A stretch of 64,000 bases of DNA, taken from assembly GCA_009746045.1 (NCBI GenBank), contig RPFO01000595.1, positions 138,501-202,500 of the forward strand, in the 5' to 3' direction. Origin of the DNA: Mesostigma viride. Lineage: Eukaryota; Streptophyta; Mesostigmatophyceae; Mesostigmatales; Mesostigmataceae. This document shows, one piece after another, positions 1 through 12,000 of the stretch (position 1 is the stretch's first letter; the number at the start of each line of letters is the position of its first letter). The notes below the pieces were generated by a model. That model was given only the letters and a program-made list of their open reading frames with translations, was not told the DNA's origin and did no database searches. Position numbers and translations under genes: made by a program.

Positions 1-52
1 GCTGCTGCTGCTGCTGCTGCTGATGCTGTGGCTGCTGCTGCTGCTGGGTTTT
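1..52. repeat. (CTG/CAG)n trinucleotide run
   Basis: Near-perfect CTG/GCT trinucleotide repeat at the window edge, interrupted by a GATGCTGTG block. It lies 3' of the ORF at 135-1,676, downstream of its stop codon, so in the transcript it would read (CAG)n in the 3' region. It may continue beyond the window. Confidence 0.85.
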
Positions 53-134
53 CGCTCCAGCGTTGCTGCCGCCCGCCATACCCCCGGTGCTTGCTGGTGC
101 CCCTCCCCCTGGTGCTCCCCCGTCCTTCCCCTCG

Positions 135-1676
135 TCACCATCCTCCTCTGGATGCGACCGCTGGGGTAGACGATGGTCCACACCCCTCCTGCCACTTTCC
201 TTGGCGGACCCGCTTGGCGGCCCTCAGCAGTTGCTCGATTGCCTCTGCTGCCCGCGCCCGCTTGGTCGGGTTGGCCTCCGCTGCGTCCAGCTCCTGGTGG
301 AGTAGTGCAGCGATGCGGTCCAGCTCCAGGTCCGTGTCGGTCTGCATGGTGTGTTTGGGTGTGGGGGGCGGGGGGTGGGGTGTGTCTGCGCCAGCGCGAA
401 CACGCTCACGCGCGTTTAACAAGGCCGTTCCTCGCTGGGCCCTTGCTGGCTGTGGGGTACGCATGAAGTCCAATACAGCGTCCTCCGGCAGCGGCTCATG
501 TGGCGCCAGACCACGCTCAAACCGGATTGCGTCTCCGAATTCTCCCTGCAGAGCCCAGGTCCTGGCCGCCTCCTGATACCTGCGCAGAGCCCGCTCCTCC
601 TTGCGCATGCGCCTGTCTAAAGCACGAGCATTCCTCCTGCTCTTCCTTGCCAACCGAGCCTCCTGCTCACGCCTCGCCGGGCCCACCATTGTTGCCAGTG
701 TCGCCTCTGACCTCTTCATCGCCGCGTCCAGCCTCGCCTGGTGACGCCGGGTCTTCTCTGCTGCGTCGTGCGCCTTCGCACGGAGTCGCTTCATCTCCCG
801 ATGCTGCGCCTCCCGTGCTGCGCGCTCCCTGGCCAGACTGTTCTCCGCCATGGACCTCACCATTGCCCTCTTGGCCTTCCGCTGGCAATGCCTGGCGTAC
901 TCTATCTTGGCCAGACGCTCTGCCTCCACCATGGCCGGGTCCATCAAAACCAGCACCTCGCCCTGGTCTCCGGGCTGCATCTCCACCGACGAGTCGGTCT
1001 CCTGCAGCACATCCCCAGCCCTGCGCCGGAAGTTGCGCGCTGTGCGCCTGTGCGCAAAGGTGTAGAGTTCGTTCTTCTTGCGAAGAACGTAGGGAGGCGC
1101 TTCGCGCGCACCTTCCGCGCGCAGGCCTGCCCTGGCCACGCGATCCCGCTCCTGCTGCCGCTCCGCGAGCAACCGGGCTGTCCTGTCCATCTCAGTCTCC
1201 GCCCGCAGCTGAGCCTCGCGCTGAGCCTCCAGCTCGCGCTGCTGCTCCGACTCTCTGCGGAGCTGGGCCTCCTGCCGAAGGCGCTCTGCCTCCCGGCGGA
1301 GCATCGCCTCTCTCTGCTCCCTGTCCTCGGGCAGCTCAAGATCGACTAGGTCTTCGTCCTCGTCGTAGCCATCCGACGGGACATCCCCCAACACCTGCAC
1401 CACCCTCCCCGGCCCCGTAACCATCTCGGGTGCCGTGGGCTGCCCTTCAGCCGGTGGTGCGTTGAGGCGCCAAACATTGAATATCGGCGTCTTCACCGCC
1501 AGCCGAGCCAGGTACCGCGGGTCCTCGTCCGAAGACGAGCGACCACTGCCGGCATCGCTGCCAGCGTGATCATCCCTCCCCTGCCGGCCCCGCACTGCCG
1601 CCCGGTAGTCCAAATCTTCGGACGATGGGGACAGGCTTGACTCCGAAGAGTCCTCACGACCAGAAACGTTCGACAT
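135..1676 (-). CDS. Intact 513-aa charged coiled-coil ORF, unknown
   Basis: Single uninterrupted reading frame with an ATG at 1,674-1,676 and a TGA at 135-137. I do not recognise the family. Residues ~1-60 are Ser/Asp/Glu-rich and probably disordered. There is an acidic patch around residue 105 (YDEDEDLVDLELPED), then a long Arg/Glu/Gln-rich helix (about 115-190) that looks like a coiled coil. A conserved-looking core follows (PPYVLRKKNELYTFAHRRTA), then a second basic helical region (about 260-400) and a Pro-rich linker (PHPPPPTPKH). No signal peptide or membrane segment is visible. The lack of introns contrasts with the two spliced genes at 50-64 kb, so it could be a structural (gag- or ORF1-like) protein of a mobile element, a retrogene, or a genuine single-exon gene. 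The intact 1.5-kb frame argues that it is not an old relic. Opposite-strand ORFs here are shadows. Confidence 0.6.
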   Translation of the reverse strand: MSNVSGREDSSESSLSPSSEDLDYRAAVRGRQGRDDHAGSDAGSGRSSSDEDPRYLARLAVKTPIFNVWRLNAPPAEGQPTAPEMVTGPGRVVQVLGDVPSDGYDEDEDLVDLELPEDREQREAMLRREAERLRQEAQLRRESEQQRELEAQREAQLRAETEMDRTARLLAERQQERDRVARAGLRAEGAREAPPYVLRKKNELYTFAHRRTARNFRRRAGDVLQETDSSVEMQPGDQGEVLVLMDPAMVEAERLAKIEYARHCQRKAKRAMVRSMAENSLARERAAREAQHREMKRLRAKAHDAAEKTRRHQARLDAAMKRSEATLATMVGPARREQEARLARKSRRNARALDRRMRKEERALRRYQEAARTWALQGEFGDAIRFERGLAPHEPLPEDAVLDFMRTPQPARAQRGTALLNARERVRAGADTPHPPPPTPKHTMQTDTDLELDRIAALLHQELDAAEANPTKRARAAEAIEQLLRAAKRVRQGKWQEGCGPSSTPAVASRGGW

Positions 1677-2490
1677 TTTGGAATGATATAGATGAAAACT
1701 GTGAGAGTTTTATAAATGCAAGTTAATGCACTCGTGCAAATGGATGCGAACGTGTGTTGGATTATGCAATGGCTGGCATAATATCAACCCATGCAAGCTT
1801 GCCAAGCTGGATTGCATGGGCACGTAGGTGAGGGTAACCTAGCTATCCTGCACTAGTGCTAACCAATGAGGTGCTGGCTCCGTCCAGCTAGATCTACTCC
1901 AGCTAGGACTGATACGATGCCAGCAGGCAACGACTGCCTAACAGCACTACGTGGACGGTCCTGGACCTCCCCTAGGACCTCCGTACAGGACTAGCACTGC
2001 AACCACCTTGTGGTCTGCATCACAGCTCATAAACCCTACCACGTGAATACCCACGTGCGTGTGCACTACATATCTCAGTGCTAATATCTAGCACCCACGT
2101 GCCCAGCATGGCACGTGCGGATCTAAATCCTAGTAGAGATATGTCCAGTGTACTACACTACCGTCCATATCCGTATCCCACTTGGGAGACGGGGACAACG
2201 CCACGTGTACTGATAGTCTAGGCCTGAAGCCCTAGAATAACTGACATCCCCGCCTTCGCCTCCGGAGGACGAGCTGCCTCCTCCGAGGGACAACCTTCCA
2301 CCGCCTGAGTTGGAGGGGCGGGCAAGCCATCGTCGTAACAAGGTCATGTACGACGACGAGGAGGATCGAGGACGTAGAGGATGTTCCGGATGATCTACAA
2401 GATGTGTCAGACGAGGATGTGCCAGTGAGTGTGACGCTTGAGTCCTACCATGAGCCCCAGGTTGATGTAACGTCCTAGCCCCGGCGGCAT
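1677..2490. other. No gene recognised
   Basis: This stretch would be upstream of the 513-aa ORF. It holds short direct and inverted words around CACGTG (for example near 2,040-2,115) and, at about 2,262-2,480 on the + strand, acidic codons (DELPPP, YDDEEDRGRR) broken by stops. That looks like a remnant of an unidentified protein. Nothing else is supportable. Confidence 0.4.
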
Positions 2491-3449
2491 CTAATTAATT
2501 AATTAATTAAACTCGTGCTCCCGTTGGGGAGTCACGGAGCACCGAAGTGCTTTTAATCCCTGTGTGTGCACTACAGGAGAAAGGGCAGAGACCCCCAGTC
2601 TCCTTCATGCCAAAGGCATGCCACAGCTGCAATCGGGCGCGGCTAGCTAAAAGGACAGGCTAACGATCCGGCAAACTGTGGGTGCAATAAGACCCATGTG
2701 AGCATATCATAGCAAGGAGCGTGGGCAAGTAATCTGAACATAGCCATGCAGGGCGTAGCATGGCTGTACTAGGACTAGGCTAAGGCTATGGCTGCCGTTG
2801 TGTACCGTGCGTTGGCGGCACGTGACTAGGTGTGTTGGCACAGCTAGGCGACATTCTAGGCATGGCTGCCTTAGCGGCAGTGACGTACGCCAATGGTTAC
2901 AAGCTAGGGCTATTGCTATTCTAGCCCGCTGGGGGCGTCCACATCTTGTGGTTCAGATCATCAGGTCCCCGCCCCTCCAGTACACCTTGGGCTTCTGGGG
3001 GTCCTGCTTATGGCGGAGGTATTCCGGCCACAGCTAGGTCGCGTCGCTGCTGTTGCTGAGCGGGGGTGAGGTCGTCATCCAGCGTCCAGGTGAGGTCGTG
3101 CAACCGCTTGCGACGAGAGAGGAACTAACCGCTGCTTATCCTCAGGGGAGGGGAAGGTGAGTAGGACTGGTGGGGGAGCCGCCTTGTCCCGTGAGTGGGG
3201 AAGGCGGTGGCACCCACGCAGTTCTACCTCACCTACCAGGCCCATGAGGGTAAGAAGCTGGTTCTTGAGCTCGTCAGCAAGAGAGGTTGACGTCTCACCT
3301 GGCTTCTGGGGGAAGCGACGTAGCACCACTCGGCACTCGCGGCGAGCGCGGTCGGTGACCTCCCGTTGCTGGGCCTGGCGGTGGTCCTCCAGCTCCTGGA
3401 GCTTTGTGGCGATGGCGTCGGTGGTGGAGGCGGTCGCTGACCGCGGCAT
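2491..3449 (-). mobile_element. Degenerate ORF1-bearing retroposon with LINE-III-type tail
   Basis: Read on the - strand, an ORF1 remnant (3,449 to 2,953) is followed by about 390 bp of non-coding sequence. It ends in a LINE-III-type 3' terminus: GTGCTCC...GGGAGCAC, which can pair as a hairpin, then a (TTAA)n tail at 2,491-2,512. No reverse transcriptase lies between ORF1 and the tail, so this looks like a second, divergent ORF1-only arrangement. The 5' limit and TSD are not visible. Confidence 0.6.
2953..3449 (-). pseudogene. L1-like ORF1 protein fragment, divergent family
   Basis: The frame from 3,449 reads a helical N-terminal piece, then the RRM-type core (GLVGEVELRGCHRLPHSRD, VLLTFPSPEDKQRL). 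After a frameshift near 3,100 the C-terminal part continues (RKRLHDLTWTLDDDLTPAQQ, then VYWRGGDLMI) to a TGA at 2,953-2,955. The order matches L1 ORF1p: the RRM, then a C-terminal domain with the 'DLTPAQ...RR.LWP' and 'YWRG' signatures. These proteins bind nucleic acid and form retrotransposition RNPs. It is clearly diverged from copies A-E, and frameshifts make it non-functional. Confidence 0.7.
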
Positions 3450-3474
3450 CTAACCTCGGGCCGAGGTAGCGCCT

Positions 3475-5392
3475 AATTCAAATGCGAAAGATCTTTTCCT
3501 ACTGGACAGGGGATGCAATGCCACTTTACAATATCGTCATTAATACAATTAAGTTTATTGTCAATCATGCCACACATTAAAATATTGCCGCGCGTTGCCA
3601 GCCAGGAAACCTCTTCACGGTACCAAATGATCTGGACGGTACGGACCGAAATTTCAGTGCGTGGAAAAGGTGAAAAGTCTATGTCGACTGAATTAATTGC
3701 GACGACCTTGATCATCGACTTTGGTGCACGATATGGCTCGGGAAATGTAAATGCCCTGGGATGTGCTGACTCTCGTAATATTTTTTTTTCCAATTTAGCG
3801 AGAAGCATATTCCGCGGAAAAATCATCGCTGCGGGGGGGGGGTGGCGCGCGCACTGTGCGCTTTGTCCCGCAAGTGTAGCAGGTGTCAAAAAGTAAGCCG
3901 TTGCATTAGCGCAGCCCGCATGGACAATTTACTGACCCATGGCAGATTTTTAATCAATAACTCTCATATTTTAACGTTACCGTTCGCTTTTTTTGATTTC
4001 GGTTTTATTTTTTCCTACATGTCGCATAATCTGCGAATGGTTGCTGCGTAGGTGGTAAAACCCTGGATTTCGGGTGTCACTATGCCCGTTCTTTATCGCT
4101 CAGAACAGATGGATTAGACCGAGGACAAGCTTTGGCGTTGCTTCAGTGAAGTGTTGCGACAATGAGCTCAGGCGAAGGACTGGAGAGAGCGATCTGACCT
4201 ACGTACGGCGGCATGCCTCGCCAGGTTTCTTCCATATAGGCGACAATCGTGACGTGAAGCACCCGGAACCAATATGCGATGGCAACAAACGCCTGTGTTG
4301 GCGGGGCCATGCTCAGCGTCTTGGTAAGCGGCAAAGAGTGCCTGGAGGCTTGGGGCCTGCGCGTGGCTCAAGAATACAGAAAGTCAAAGCTGTGGCTCAT
4401 CCAGTTCGGCAATGTCGTCCACTGGGATGGTGTTACCTGGCCTGCATGCCGGGAGCGAAGAGCTCGATGTCTTGGGCGGCCATGTAGCGCAGGATGGCCT
4501 GCGCCTGCTCGGCGGTAGGCGAAAAGAACTCGTGTTCGGATACAGCATGCGTGGGCGTGAAAGACGCTGGGTTAAAGGCAACGTCGTCGATAGCGTCGTC
4601 CATGCAGGGGGGCGTCCTCACGGATTACCTCGCTAGAAAATGCAGCCGATGGCGGGGGGATCTGGCTATCCATCTTGTCCCCAGGTCCGGTGCAAAGCCA
4701 CTTGGAGGGGGCGATGATGGCCGCCGCGTCAGCCTCGGGCTGCGTCGCTAAAAAAGCTTCGGCATCTGCGAGCAGCTACGAAATGGTGGTGGGCGCGGTT
4801 TCCTACCCATCTGCGTGAGGATGGGAGGCTGCTGGCTGGGATTCCGCCATAGCTCGGATCCGGAAAAGACGAACTCCGCCTGAGCCGAGTTTTCTGATAG
4901 CTTGCGAAATCTGGGGCGATGGCTGCCGGAAATGTCAGATATCAACGTGTTCGTCTTGAAGAGACGATTCTATTGCAACCATTTTGGTGTAATTTCATTA
5001 CCTGAATCAAAAGTTATGAGCATTCTCGTGTATTGTGCACATTCCGTCACCATATTCCGGCCATGCCTTAGCTTTCTCTCAATGTTTATTAACTAATTAA
5101 TGGTATCATAAAGCTTGTCTTTGTTGTCCATTCATAAGAGCCCTTTGATACTAGACTGCTTTCAGTTCCACAGAAGACGTCTAGGGCACAACTTGTCTTT
5201 GTGTCTACAAGGGGTGTGGTTCCCTAAATCAACGTGCTGTGGAATCTCCATCTCAACGTTGCCTGGATACTTGAAGATCTGTGACTCGGGAAGGCATTAT
5301 TGAACCCAGGTAAAAGATCTTTCATACTTGGACTATGGATGATGTTGATGACATGATATGATGATGACCATTCAATTTAATTGACATTGAAC
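3475..5392. other. Unclassified stretch, no defensible gene
   Basis: No recognisable gene or repeat end. A run of G at 3,831-3,841 and AT-rich blocks are present. Between 4,143 and 4,621 the - strand has overlapping open stretches (for example FFSPTAEQAQAILRYMAAQD, and AYWFRVLHVTIVAYMEE) that read like pieces of one degenerate protein in different frames. I cannot assign it. Confidence 0.4.
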
Positions 5393-5408
5393 AAGTTAGA
5401 CCTGTCAT

Positions 5409-5936
5409 GACCACCGCCGCTGGTGGAGCAACCCCGCCCTACCCCGGATCGTCAAGCGTGACCTCTTCAAGGTCGTCATTCTGACGATCCTGACCTACGG
5501 CGCCGAGACGTGGACACTGATGCAGGAGCTGGAGCAACGACTCGACGGCGCCGTCACCAAGATGCTGCGCAAGGCCCTTAACATCCCCTTTGGTTTGCAC
5601 ATTAGTAATGAGGATTTGTACGCTGATTTGCCCTGTGTTTCCCACATTATTAGGCACAGGCGCCTGGGCCTAGCCGGGCACCTGGCCCGCACAGATCAGG
5701 TAGATACATCAGATAGACTAGCTGGCACCAAGCCCGCCCAGCCTGGGCGATATGTCCTCACCTGGCGTGCCCCCGGCCGCGCGCGGCAGGGCCGCCACCC
5801 GTGGACTTTTCGTGATAGACTTGGCATGGACATGTGCTACACTAGACGTGACGGGCTCACCCCCGGGCAGCCTCCTGGTTTGTCTGTAATATGGAGGCAG
5901 ATGGTGCGCAAGGATAGATGGCACGTAGTGAACTAG
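5409..5936 (+). pseudogene. LINE-I ORF2 C-terminal fragment
   Basis: An open frame starts at the 5' truncation point and runs through VVILTILTYGAETWTL, NEDLYADLP.VSHIIRHRRLG and GHLARTDQV, typical of the region C-terminal to the RT domain in many non-LTR retrotransposons. It ends at a TAG at 5,934-5,936. Relative to the copy at 57 kb, extra bases near 5,930 create this stop, after which VMKETTPKPVG follows in another frame. The RT catalytic region is absent because of truncation. Confidence 0.8.
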
Positions 5937-6131
5937 TGATGAAGGAGACCACCCCCAAGCCTGTGGGGGCTCCGCATGTGACCAAGTATGGCATTCATAG
6001 CGATTCGGGCCGCGGTGCCCACACGTCCCAGTAACTAGCTAGGACCTAGATAGCTTATACCATCCATTCCATCCCATGTTCCCCTCCCGCTGCGGACTTA
6101 TGCTCACGTGACGCAGTCACGTGTCTATTAA

Positions 6132-8398
6132 TGAGGGGGACATGACACCCGGGACTTTTTTGGCGCCAAAAAAGTCGGGACGGTACCGACGGACCGTGAA
6201 ATTGTGGTGCACAGTGCGCGCACCGTGCGGAGGTGGCCATGGCAACGTGCGTTCCGTTAAAATATGGCTAATCCGGCGGGCGACAGGCCGAAAAATTAAG
6301 CCGATGGTTAAAAGTGATGTTCTATTATGATGTTTCATAGCCAGATCTGCACTAATTGCAAATTCGCTGCCTTTGTTGGTACAGATTTGCACGGGGGTCT
6401 CATCCAACAATTTGGCCGCGATGAATAATCTAGCATGCGTGCCTGCGACGGTAGAACTCGATATTCGTGGGTTGTACTGATGCAGTAAGAGCCGTTTAGT
6501 AACGGACACCATGAAAATAACCTAAGCGTCTTCGATCTGCGGCCATTTCCTGTCATTTCTAAAATGATTTCGTTCAGGCCTGCGCGATCCGCGGTTAATC
6601 CATCCATGGCTGGCTGGCTTTTCTTGCGCGCCTGGGTAGGAAATTTAATGCCGGCCGTGGTACGTTGATTTGCCGCATGTCACCGCCCAGTCTTTTTGCG
6701 CTCTTAGTGAACCTGGCATGAAACTTTTGGCGCTGTTTCTGGGTTCTTCTTGCTATTTTGTTCTCCACTTGTTGCAGTTGTGCTATCAGATTTTCCGCAG
6801 CTTTCAATGGTTTTCCTTACGCTGCGTATGCTTCCTAAAGCTACCCAGAATTGATCGAGCAGTTATCTGGCTTTGCTACGCTTCCTGTATGGCCGGAGGT
6901 TTTCACACGGTAGACATTCTATATTGCGTAGTCAAGGACCCTAGCTGCCTGGGAGCGGCATCACCGTTGTAAGGAGCTGGCGAGCTCATAAACGCCTGTC
7001 ATGGCTCTTCAGCCTGCTGGAAAACACGGTTCTTGTATGGAAGGTGAGAATATGTGAGTTACTTATCACATCCCCACCTGTTTAGCCTCCATTAATTAAA
7101 CATGGCTTGTACTTCCTAGATGACAGGGATCAGGTCGTTATGGCTATGAAGGATGCACCTTTTATCCATAAGCGTCATGACATGGTGTTGGCTATGAGTG
7201 ATTCCCGCAAGCGGTCATACCTGCTCATAATGGTTAAAGAGTTGGTGGTTGTTTTCTTCAAGCATCTAGCATTTGTTTTTCGTGGTTCTGCCCCATTTGC
7301 AGGGGGCAAGCTTAGGAATGTGCTCATGGTATTGCCTCATGTCATGGTGCACCAAGCATGCAGGCTGGCAGCTATATAACAAGATGTAATATGGGCAAAC
7401 TAGGTCAGAATGACCTGTAATTTGGTGGCAAGCTTCGTGATACATTAATTTAATTAATTGCACTTGTTTTGGCCCAGTTTGTGGTGGGCAAGGGTGCCCA
7501 CATGCTCTGCCTTGGCCTGACAAAGAAAACCATGCCGGTGGGTGCCTGGTATTGCCCCAACTGCATGGGGGACGGCGATTCCGACGAGGGCTAAAGCCTT
7601 CCTGTGTGTTATCAAGGTGGCAGGACAGTGCTTGTATTATTTGGCCATCATAAGACATGATGGGACTTGCTTGGGTGGGTCATATGCATGTGTGCCCCCT
7701 CATGCCATGTTGTACCAGGAACGCAGCGTGGCAGCTATAATATGATGTAACATGGCCATACTAGCTCAGAATGACCTGGGATTTCATAGCAAGCTTCCTA
7801 ACATCATAAATAAACTAATGGCTGTTGTTTTGGCCCAGTTTGTGGTGGGCAAGGGTGTCTTTGTGGTGGTGTTTGAGCTCCAAACCACAAAAAGCGATCA
7901 TTTTTTTGTTGCACATGACCATATTTCAATGTGAGTAAACGCGTGGTCAGAATGAGCTGAAACTTTGGGGCTGTGTGATTGCAACCCTGGGCCAATTTTG
8001 ATTATATGATTTGACCCCATTGCATGTGTCTATGATTTGATATATTTTTTTAGGCACCAAAAAATACGTGTTTTGGGGTAAATTATTTCAATGTGTCTAA
8101 ACATGCTTATTCTGACCTGCAAACTAGCTGGAATCAATGGCAAGGGTTGCAATTAGATGGGAATATATGATTTGGCCACAATGGGTTTGCCCATTGTCCT
8201 AGGGAAAATCGGCCAAAAATAGCGTCTTTTTCTATTTTTAGCACATAACGGTCACATGGTGGGGGGTAGTACACCCCCAAGTGGTTGGAAATTTTTTTTT
8301 TATCATATTTATGGTCCCCCATCATAACTGGATTTTTATCACATGCCTAGGTGAGGTATGGTTTCCAGAAAAGTGCCCTTTTGGGGTGTCATGTCCCC
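6132..8398. mobile_element. TTAA-flanked DNA element, family X/Y (copy Y)
   Basis: A 2.27-kb insertion in the TTAA tail of LINE-I, flanked by TTAA at 6,128-6,131 and 8,399-8,402. The ends are inverted repeats: left GGGGGACATGACACCC, right (reverse complement) GGGGACATGACACCCC. The subterminal palindrome TTTTTTGGCGCCAAAAAA lies at about 6,155-6,172. It is related, end for end, to the element at 31,652-34,817. TTAA duplication is the hallmark of piggyBac-type transposition. No transposase is recognisable; the interior is AT-rich with only short ORFs, so it is presumably non-autonomous. Confidence 0.7.
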
Positions 8399-8603
8399 TT
8401 AATTAAGTTAGACCTGTAAAAAGTTGCTTAAACGTTTTCATAAGGTAAAGCTTTCATTGGCCATGCACCAACTGGATGTGTAGAGCTCGCTCGGCTGAGA
8501 CAATCATTTTTGCTCCCTAGGTCGACCCCTAGAATGACCCCTGGGACCTCAGGGTTTTGCTAGGTATAGTAGCGCCTACGCCTACAGTAGGTAGGTAGGG
8601 TCC

Positions 8604-8735
8604 TCGTGCTCTTTTGGGGAGTCACGGAGCATTAACCCCGATGGATGGATGGATGCAAACAGTCCTAACGGTATAATCTATCTACAACCGACATCTAGGT
8701 AGGTAGGTAGGTAGGTAGGTACTGTAGGTAGGCAG
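8604..8735 (-). mobile_element. LINE-III 3' end fragment
   Basis: A 132-bp fragment of a LINE-III 3' terminus (hairpin GTGCTC...GGAGCA..., then GGGGTTAATG and (CCAT)n on the - strand). It is bounded by the 17-bp direct repeat GTAGGTAGGTAGGGTCC at 8,587-8,603 and 8,736-8,752. The repeat is low-complexity (GTAG)n, so the TSD call is a little weaker than elsewhere. It serves as the unbroken comparison for the LINE-III tail split around the big nest. Confidence 0.65.
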
Positions 8736-8752
8736 GTAGGTAGGTAGGGTCC

Positions 8753-9087
8753 AATGAGCCGGGCGGCCAACTTTTGGAAAATTTCAGCGTTCGTGTCTGA
8801 TATTTTTGTTTCGGACACCCCCCATGATTTGCATGTCCGCTGTTGGAAAAATAATGAAAAAAAATCTGTCGGAAAAATAATGAAAAATCAAAAAAGGAAA
8901 AATCAAGGAAAAATAATGAAAAAAAGCATGATACATCAAGGATACCGACACAAAACCTAGCGCCCGTCACAAGCAAAGTCGTGCCTGGAATTGCCACATG
9001 GCATGACGTGACGAGTTTGTGATTCCATCATTCATCATTCTGCCTCGCAGGTCGCGGTCGCTCCAGGCCGAAAGGGCCCACTGCACA
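8753..9087. other. AT/purine-rich spacer
   Basis: It contains a purine-rich stretch with repeated GGAAAAATAATGAAAA-like words (8,845-8,930). No gene is seen. It ends where the large inverted repeat begins. Confidence 0.5.
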
Positions 9088-12000
9088 GGCGAAAGAGTTT
9101 TTGTAAACAACAGACACTGTTCCGAACAGACGATGCGCAAGGCTGGGCGCGGCGCAGAGTGCGCAAGGCTGGCGTGCGCAATTAAGGCTGGGGAGTGCGC
9201 GAGTGTCGAGGCTGGGAGTGCGCAAGGCTGGGCGCGGCGCTCGGGCGTAACAACGTTAAGGCAGGCCAGGCGCAGGCACGTAAAAACACGGGCGACGGGC
9301 CATGGGCCACGGGCCACGCGTCGGCCGTCGGCCCAGCCATTCCTGCATTTTAGGAACGTTGCCGGGCACAAAATTCAAATTCTGGTGCGGCATGGCTGCG
9401 GCAGCTACCTGGCCTGGGCTGGCCGACGTTGGCATGGACGACTGTCAAGAAAGAGTTCATCTCGCTTGGGTAAGCTGCGGTTGTTTCGTCTGGGCGCTCT
9501 TCCCATTTTATTGCTAACGGGTCGATTTACTTACCCAACGTTTCCATCCAGGGCAGAAATGCCAGCGACTTTTCAGTCGGCCACTTCCATTTTTTACCCA
9601 CTTCGAGTCGTAACGTCATCCAAGGAATACTTTACCCTCTGTATTCCGGCCTGTCTCCTTCTATTTCGCAGGAACCCTTCGCTTCTGGTTGGCGTTCCTG
9701 CACTGCAGGCAGGCTGCAGTCTCTACCGCTGCATTTTTTTGTAAGTACTTCGGTTGGGAAGTTCGTCTAACGTTTTTCCATCGACTGTCCTGCTTCCAAG
9801 CCAGGCCGCGTCTCTACACTGTGTTTCCGTCAGCAACGGGATGGAGGTCCGGTTTTTCATGATCGGCAACCGTTTTGGTCACGTCATTTTCAGCAACACG
9901 CAACTGCCTCTGCCTTACACGCTGCGCTTTGTCGTCCTTCCGTCGGTTCGGGAAAGCTTCTTACGTCTTTCCATTACATCATTACCGTCCAGGTAGTTTC
10001 TTACCATTTGCTTTCGGTCGGCAACGGGTCGGGAGCATATACAGTGGGTCATTATCCGCAATGCAGCTTCCCCCCTGTTTTCCCCACAGGCTCTCCCTGT
10101 ATTTCCTTGGGGAACATCTTTGGATTAGCTCCCGTGCATCAAACGTGCATCAAGAACACATTTTTTAGGGAGACTTTGGCTGTTCGTGGGATGGGAAGCA
10201 CTACTGTGCCCATGTTTTCCACTGCTTGATCTTGACTGCATACCCCACGCACCTGTCACCCACCTGACTTTTGCTAGTAGTTGCTGGATTTTTTCTTATA
10301 GCAGGTGCTGCGTGCTGGTGATTGACATTACGGTCGCCATTGCTTGCCAGTAATTCAAAGTTGCTTGAAATGGTCAGCATCACGGCCAAGTCTACGTTCA
10401 GATCCTGCTTGGAATTTGTGGCGGGCGTTTTCTGTATTGGATGAACGCCAGTTTTTGTGACAGTGTGATTGTGTATAGGAACAAGTTTGAAGCAACAGCA
10501 CACGTAGCATATTCATACTCATATACATGCGCTTAATGTGAACGATGTAGCCTAGGGCGAAGAGCGTTGGTTTACACGACGACGTATTCAAAGTATAACT
10601 TCTGTAAACAAGTATCCATCTGCGTGTTTTAATTCATTTTGGCAGCCATGCATGTGCACAAGAGTACCAATTAATTATTCCTACACTAGGGGTCGATGTA
10701 TTTAGCATTCACTTTGGCATTTACTGCGGCAATGCCATTACTCCGTGGCTCCCCAATGGGACATGTACTGTGTCTTGTTGTGTTGACAGCGTGTAATAAG
10801 TGTTGCAACGAACTAGGCAAGGGCTAATGGACTAAACTGTGAGGGGCAGCACATTGATTGCCGCATCGAAGCCAAGAATCATTTAGCACTCGCAGTTAGG
10901 TATCGCCATGATGCAGAGAAATTGTTGTGGCCTGACCACTTGAGGCAGTGAGACAAGGTTGGATGCCCTCCCAATCAGTGTATAGGGGTTGAAGGTTGTT
11001 TTATTGCCACCCATGTGACGCAATATACGCGTGCTTGATGAGTGGATGGATGGATGGATGGATGGATGGATGGATGGATGGATGGATGGATGGATGGATG
11101 GATGGATGGATGGATGGATGGATGGATGGATGGATGGATGGATGGATGGATGGATGGATGGATGGATGGATGGATGGATGGATGGATGGATGGATGGATG
11201 GATGGATGGATGGATGGATGGATGGATGGATGGATGGATGGATGGATGGATGGATGGATGGATGGATGGATGGATGGATGGATGGATGGATGGATGGATG
11301 GATGGATGGATGGATGGATGGATGGATGGATGGATGGATGGATGGATGGATGGATGGATGGATGGATGGATGGATGGATGGATGGATGGATGGATGGATG
11401 GATGGATGGATGGATGGATGGATGGATGGATGGATGGATGGATGGATGGATGGATGGATGCATGGATGCATGGATGCATGGATGCATGGATGCATGGATG
11501 CATGGATGCATGGATGCATGGATGCATGGATGCATGGATGCATGGATGCATGGATGCATGGATGCATGGATGCATGGATGCATGGATGCATGGATGCATG
11601 GATGCATGGATGCATGGATGCATGGATGCATGGATGCATGGATGCATGGATGCATGGATGCATGGATGCATGGATGCATGGATGCATGGATGCATGGATG
11701 CATGGATGCATGGATGCATGGATGCATGGATGCATGGATGCATGGATGCATGGATGCATGGATGCATGGATGCATGATGCATGGATGCATGGATGCATGG
11801 ATGCATGGATGCATGGATGCATGGATGCATGGATGCATGGATGCATGGATGCATGGATGCATGGATGCATGGATGCATGGATGCATGGATGCATGGATGC
11901 ATGGATGCATGGATGCATGGATGCATGGATGCATGGATGCATGGATGCATGGATGCATGGATGCATGGATGGATGATTGGCTAACAAAGTGAGTGCTTGC

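Larger units (their letters stand above)
5406..8404 (+). mobile_element. LINE-I 3' fragment (5'-truncated), interrupted by a DNA element
   Basis: The 3' end of a non-LTR retrotransposon: the C-terminal part of ORF2, a short 3' UTR, a hairpin CACGTGAC-GCA-GTCACGTG (6,105-6,123) and a TTAA-rich tail. The 13-bp TSD AAGTTAGACCTGT lies at 5,393-5,405 and 8,405-8,417. The right TSD sits beyond the nested element 6,132-8,398, which inserted into the TTAA tail. 5' truncation plus a long TSD is the normal product of target-primed reverse transcription. Confidence 0.85.

Noticed and set aside
500-1420. 306-aa Pro/Ala/Ser-rich + strand ORF opposite the 513-aa ORF
   Set aside because: Antisense shadow of a GC-rich coding sequence; composition is only the complement of Arg/Glu/Ala codons.
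9019-10230. Basic 241-aa and neighbouring ORFs in the inverted-repeat arm as a gene
   Set aside because: No domain, the frames differ between the two arms, and no splice model improves them.
10975-11992. Long reading frames of WMDG, HPSI or HPCIHASM repeats on both strands (also 39,857-40,871)
   Set aside because: They exist only because GGAT and GCATGGAT units have no stop codon in any frame; this is microsatellite, not protein.
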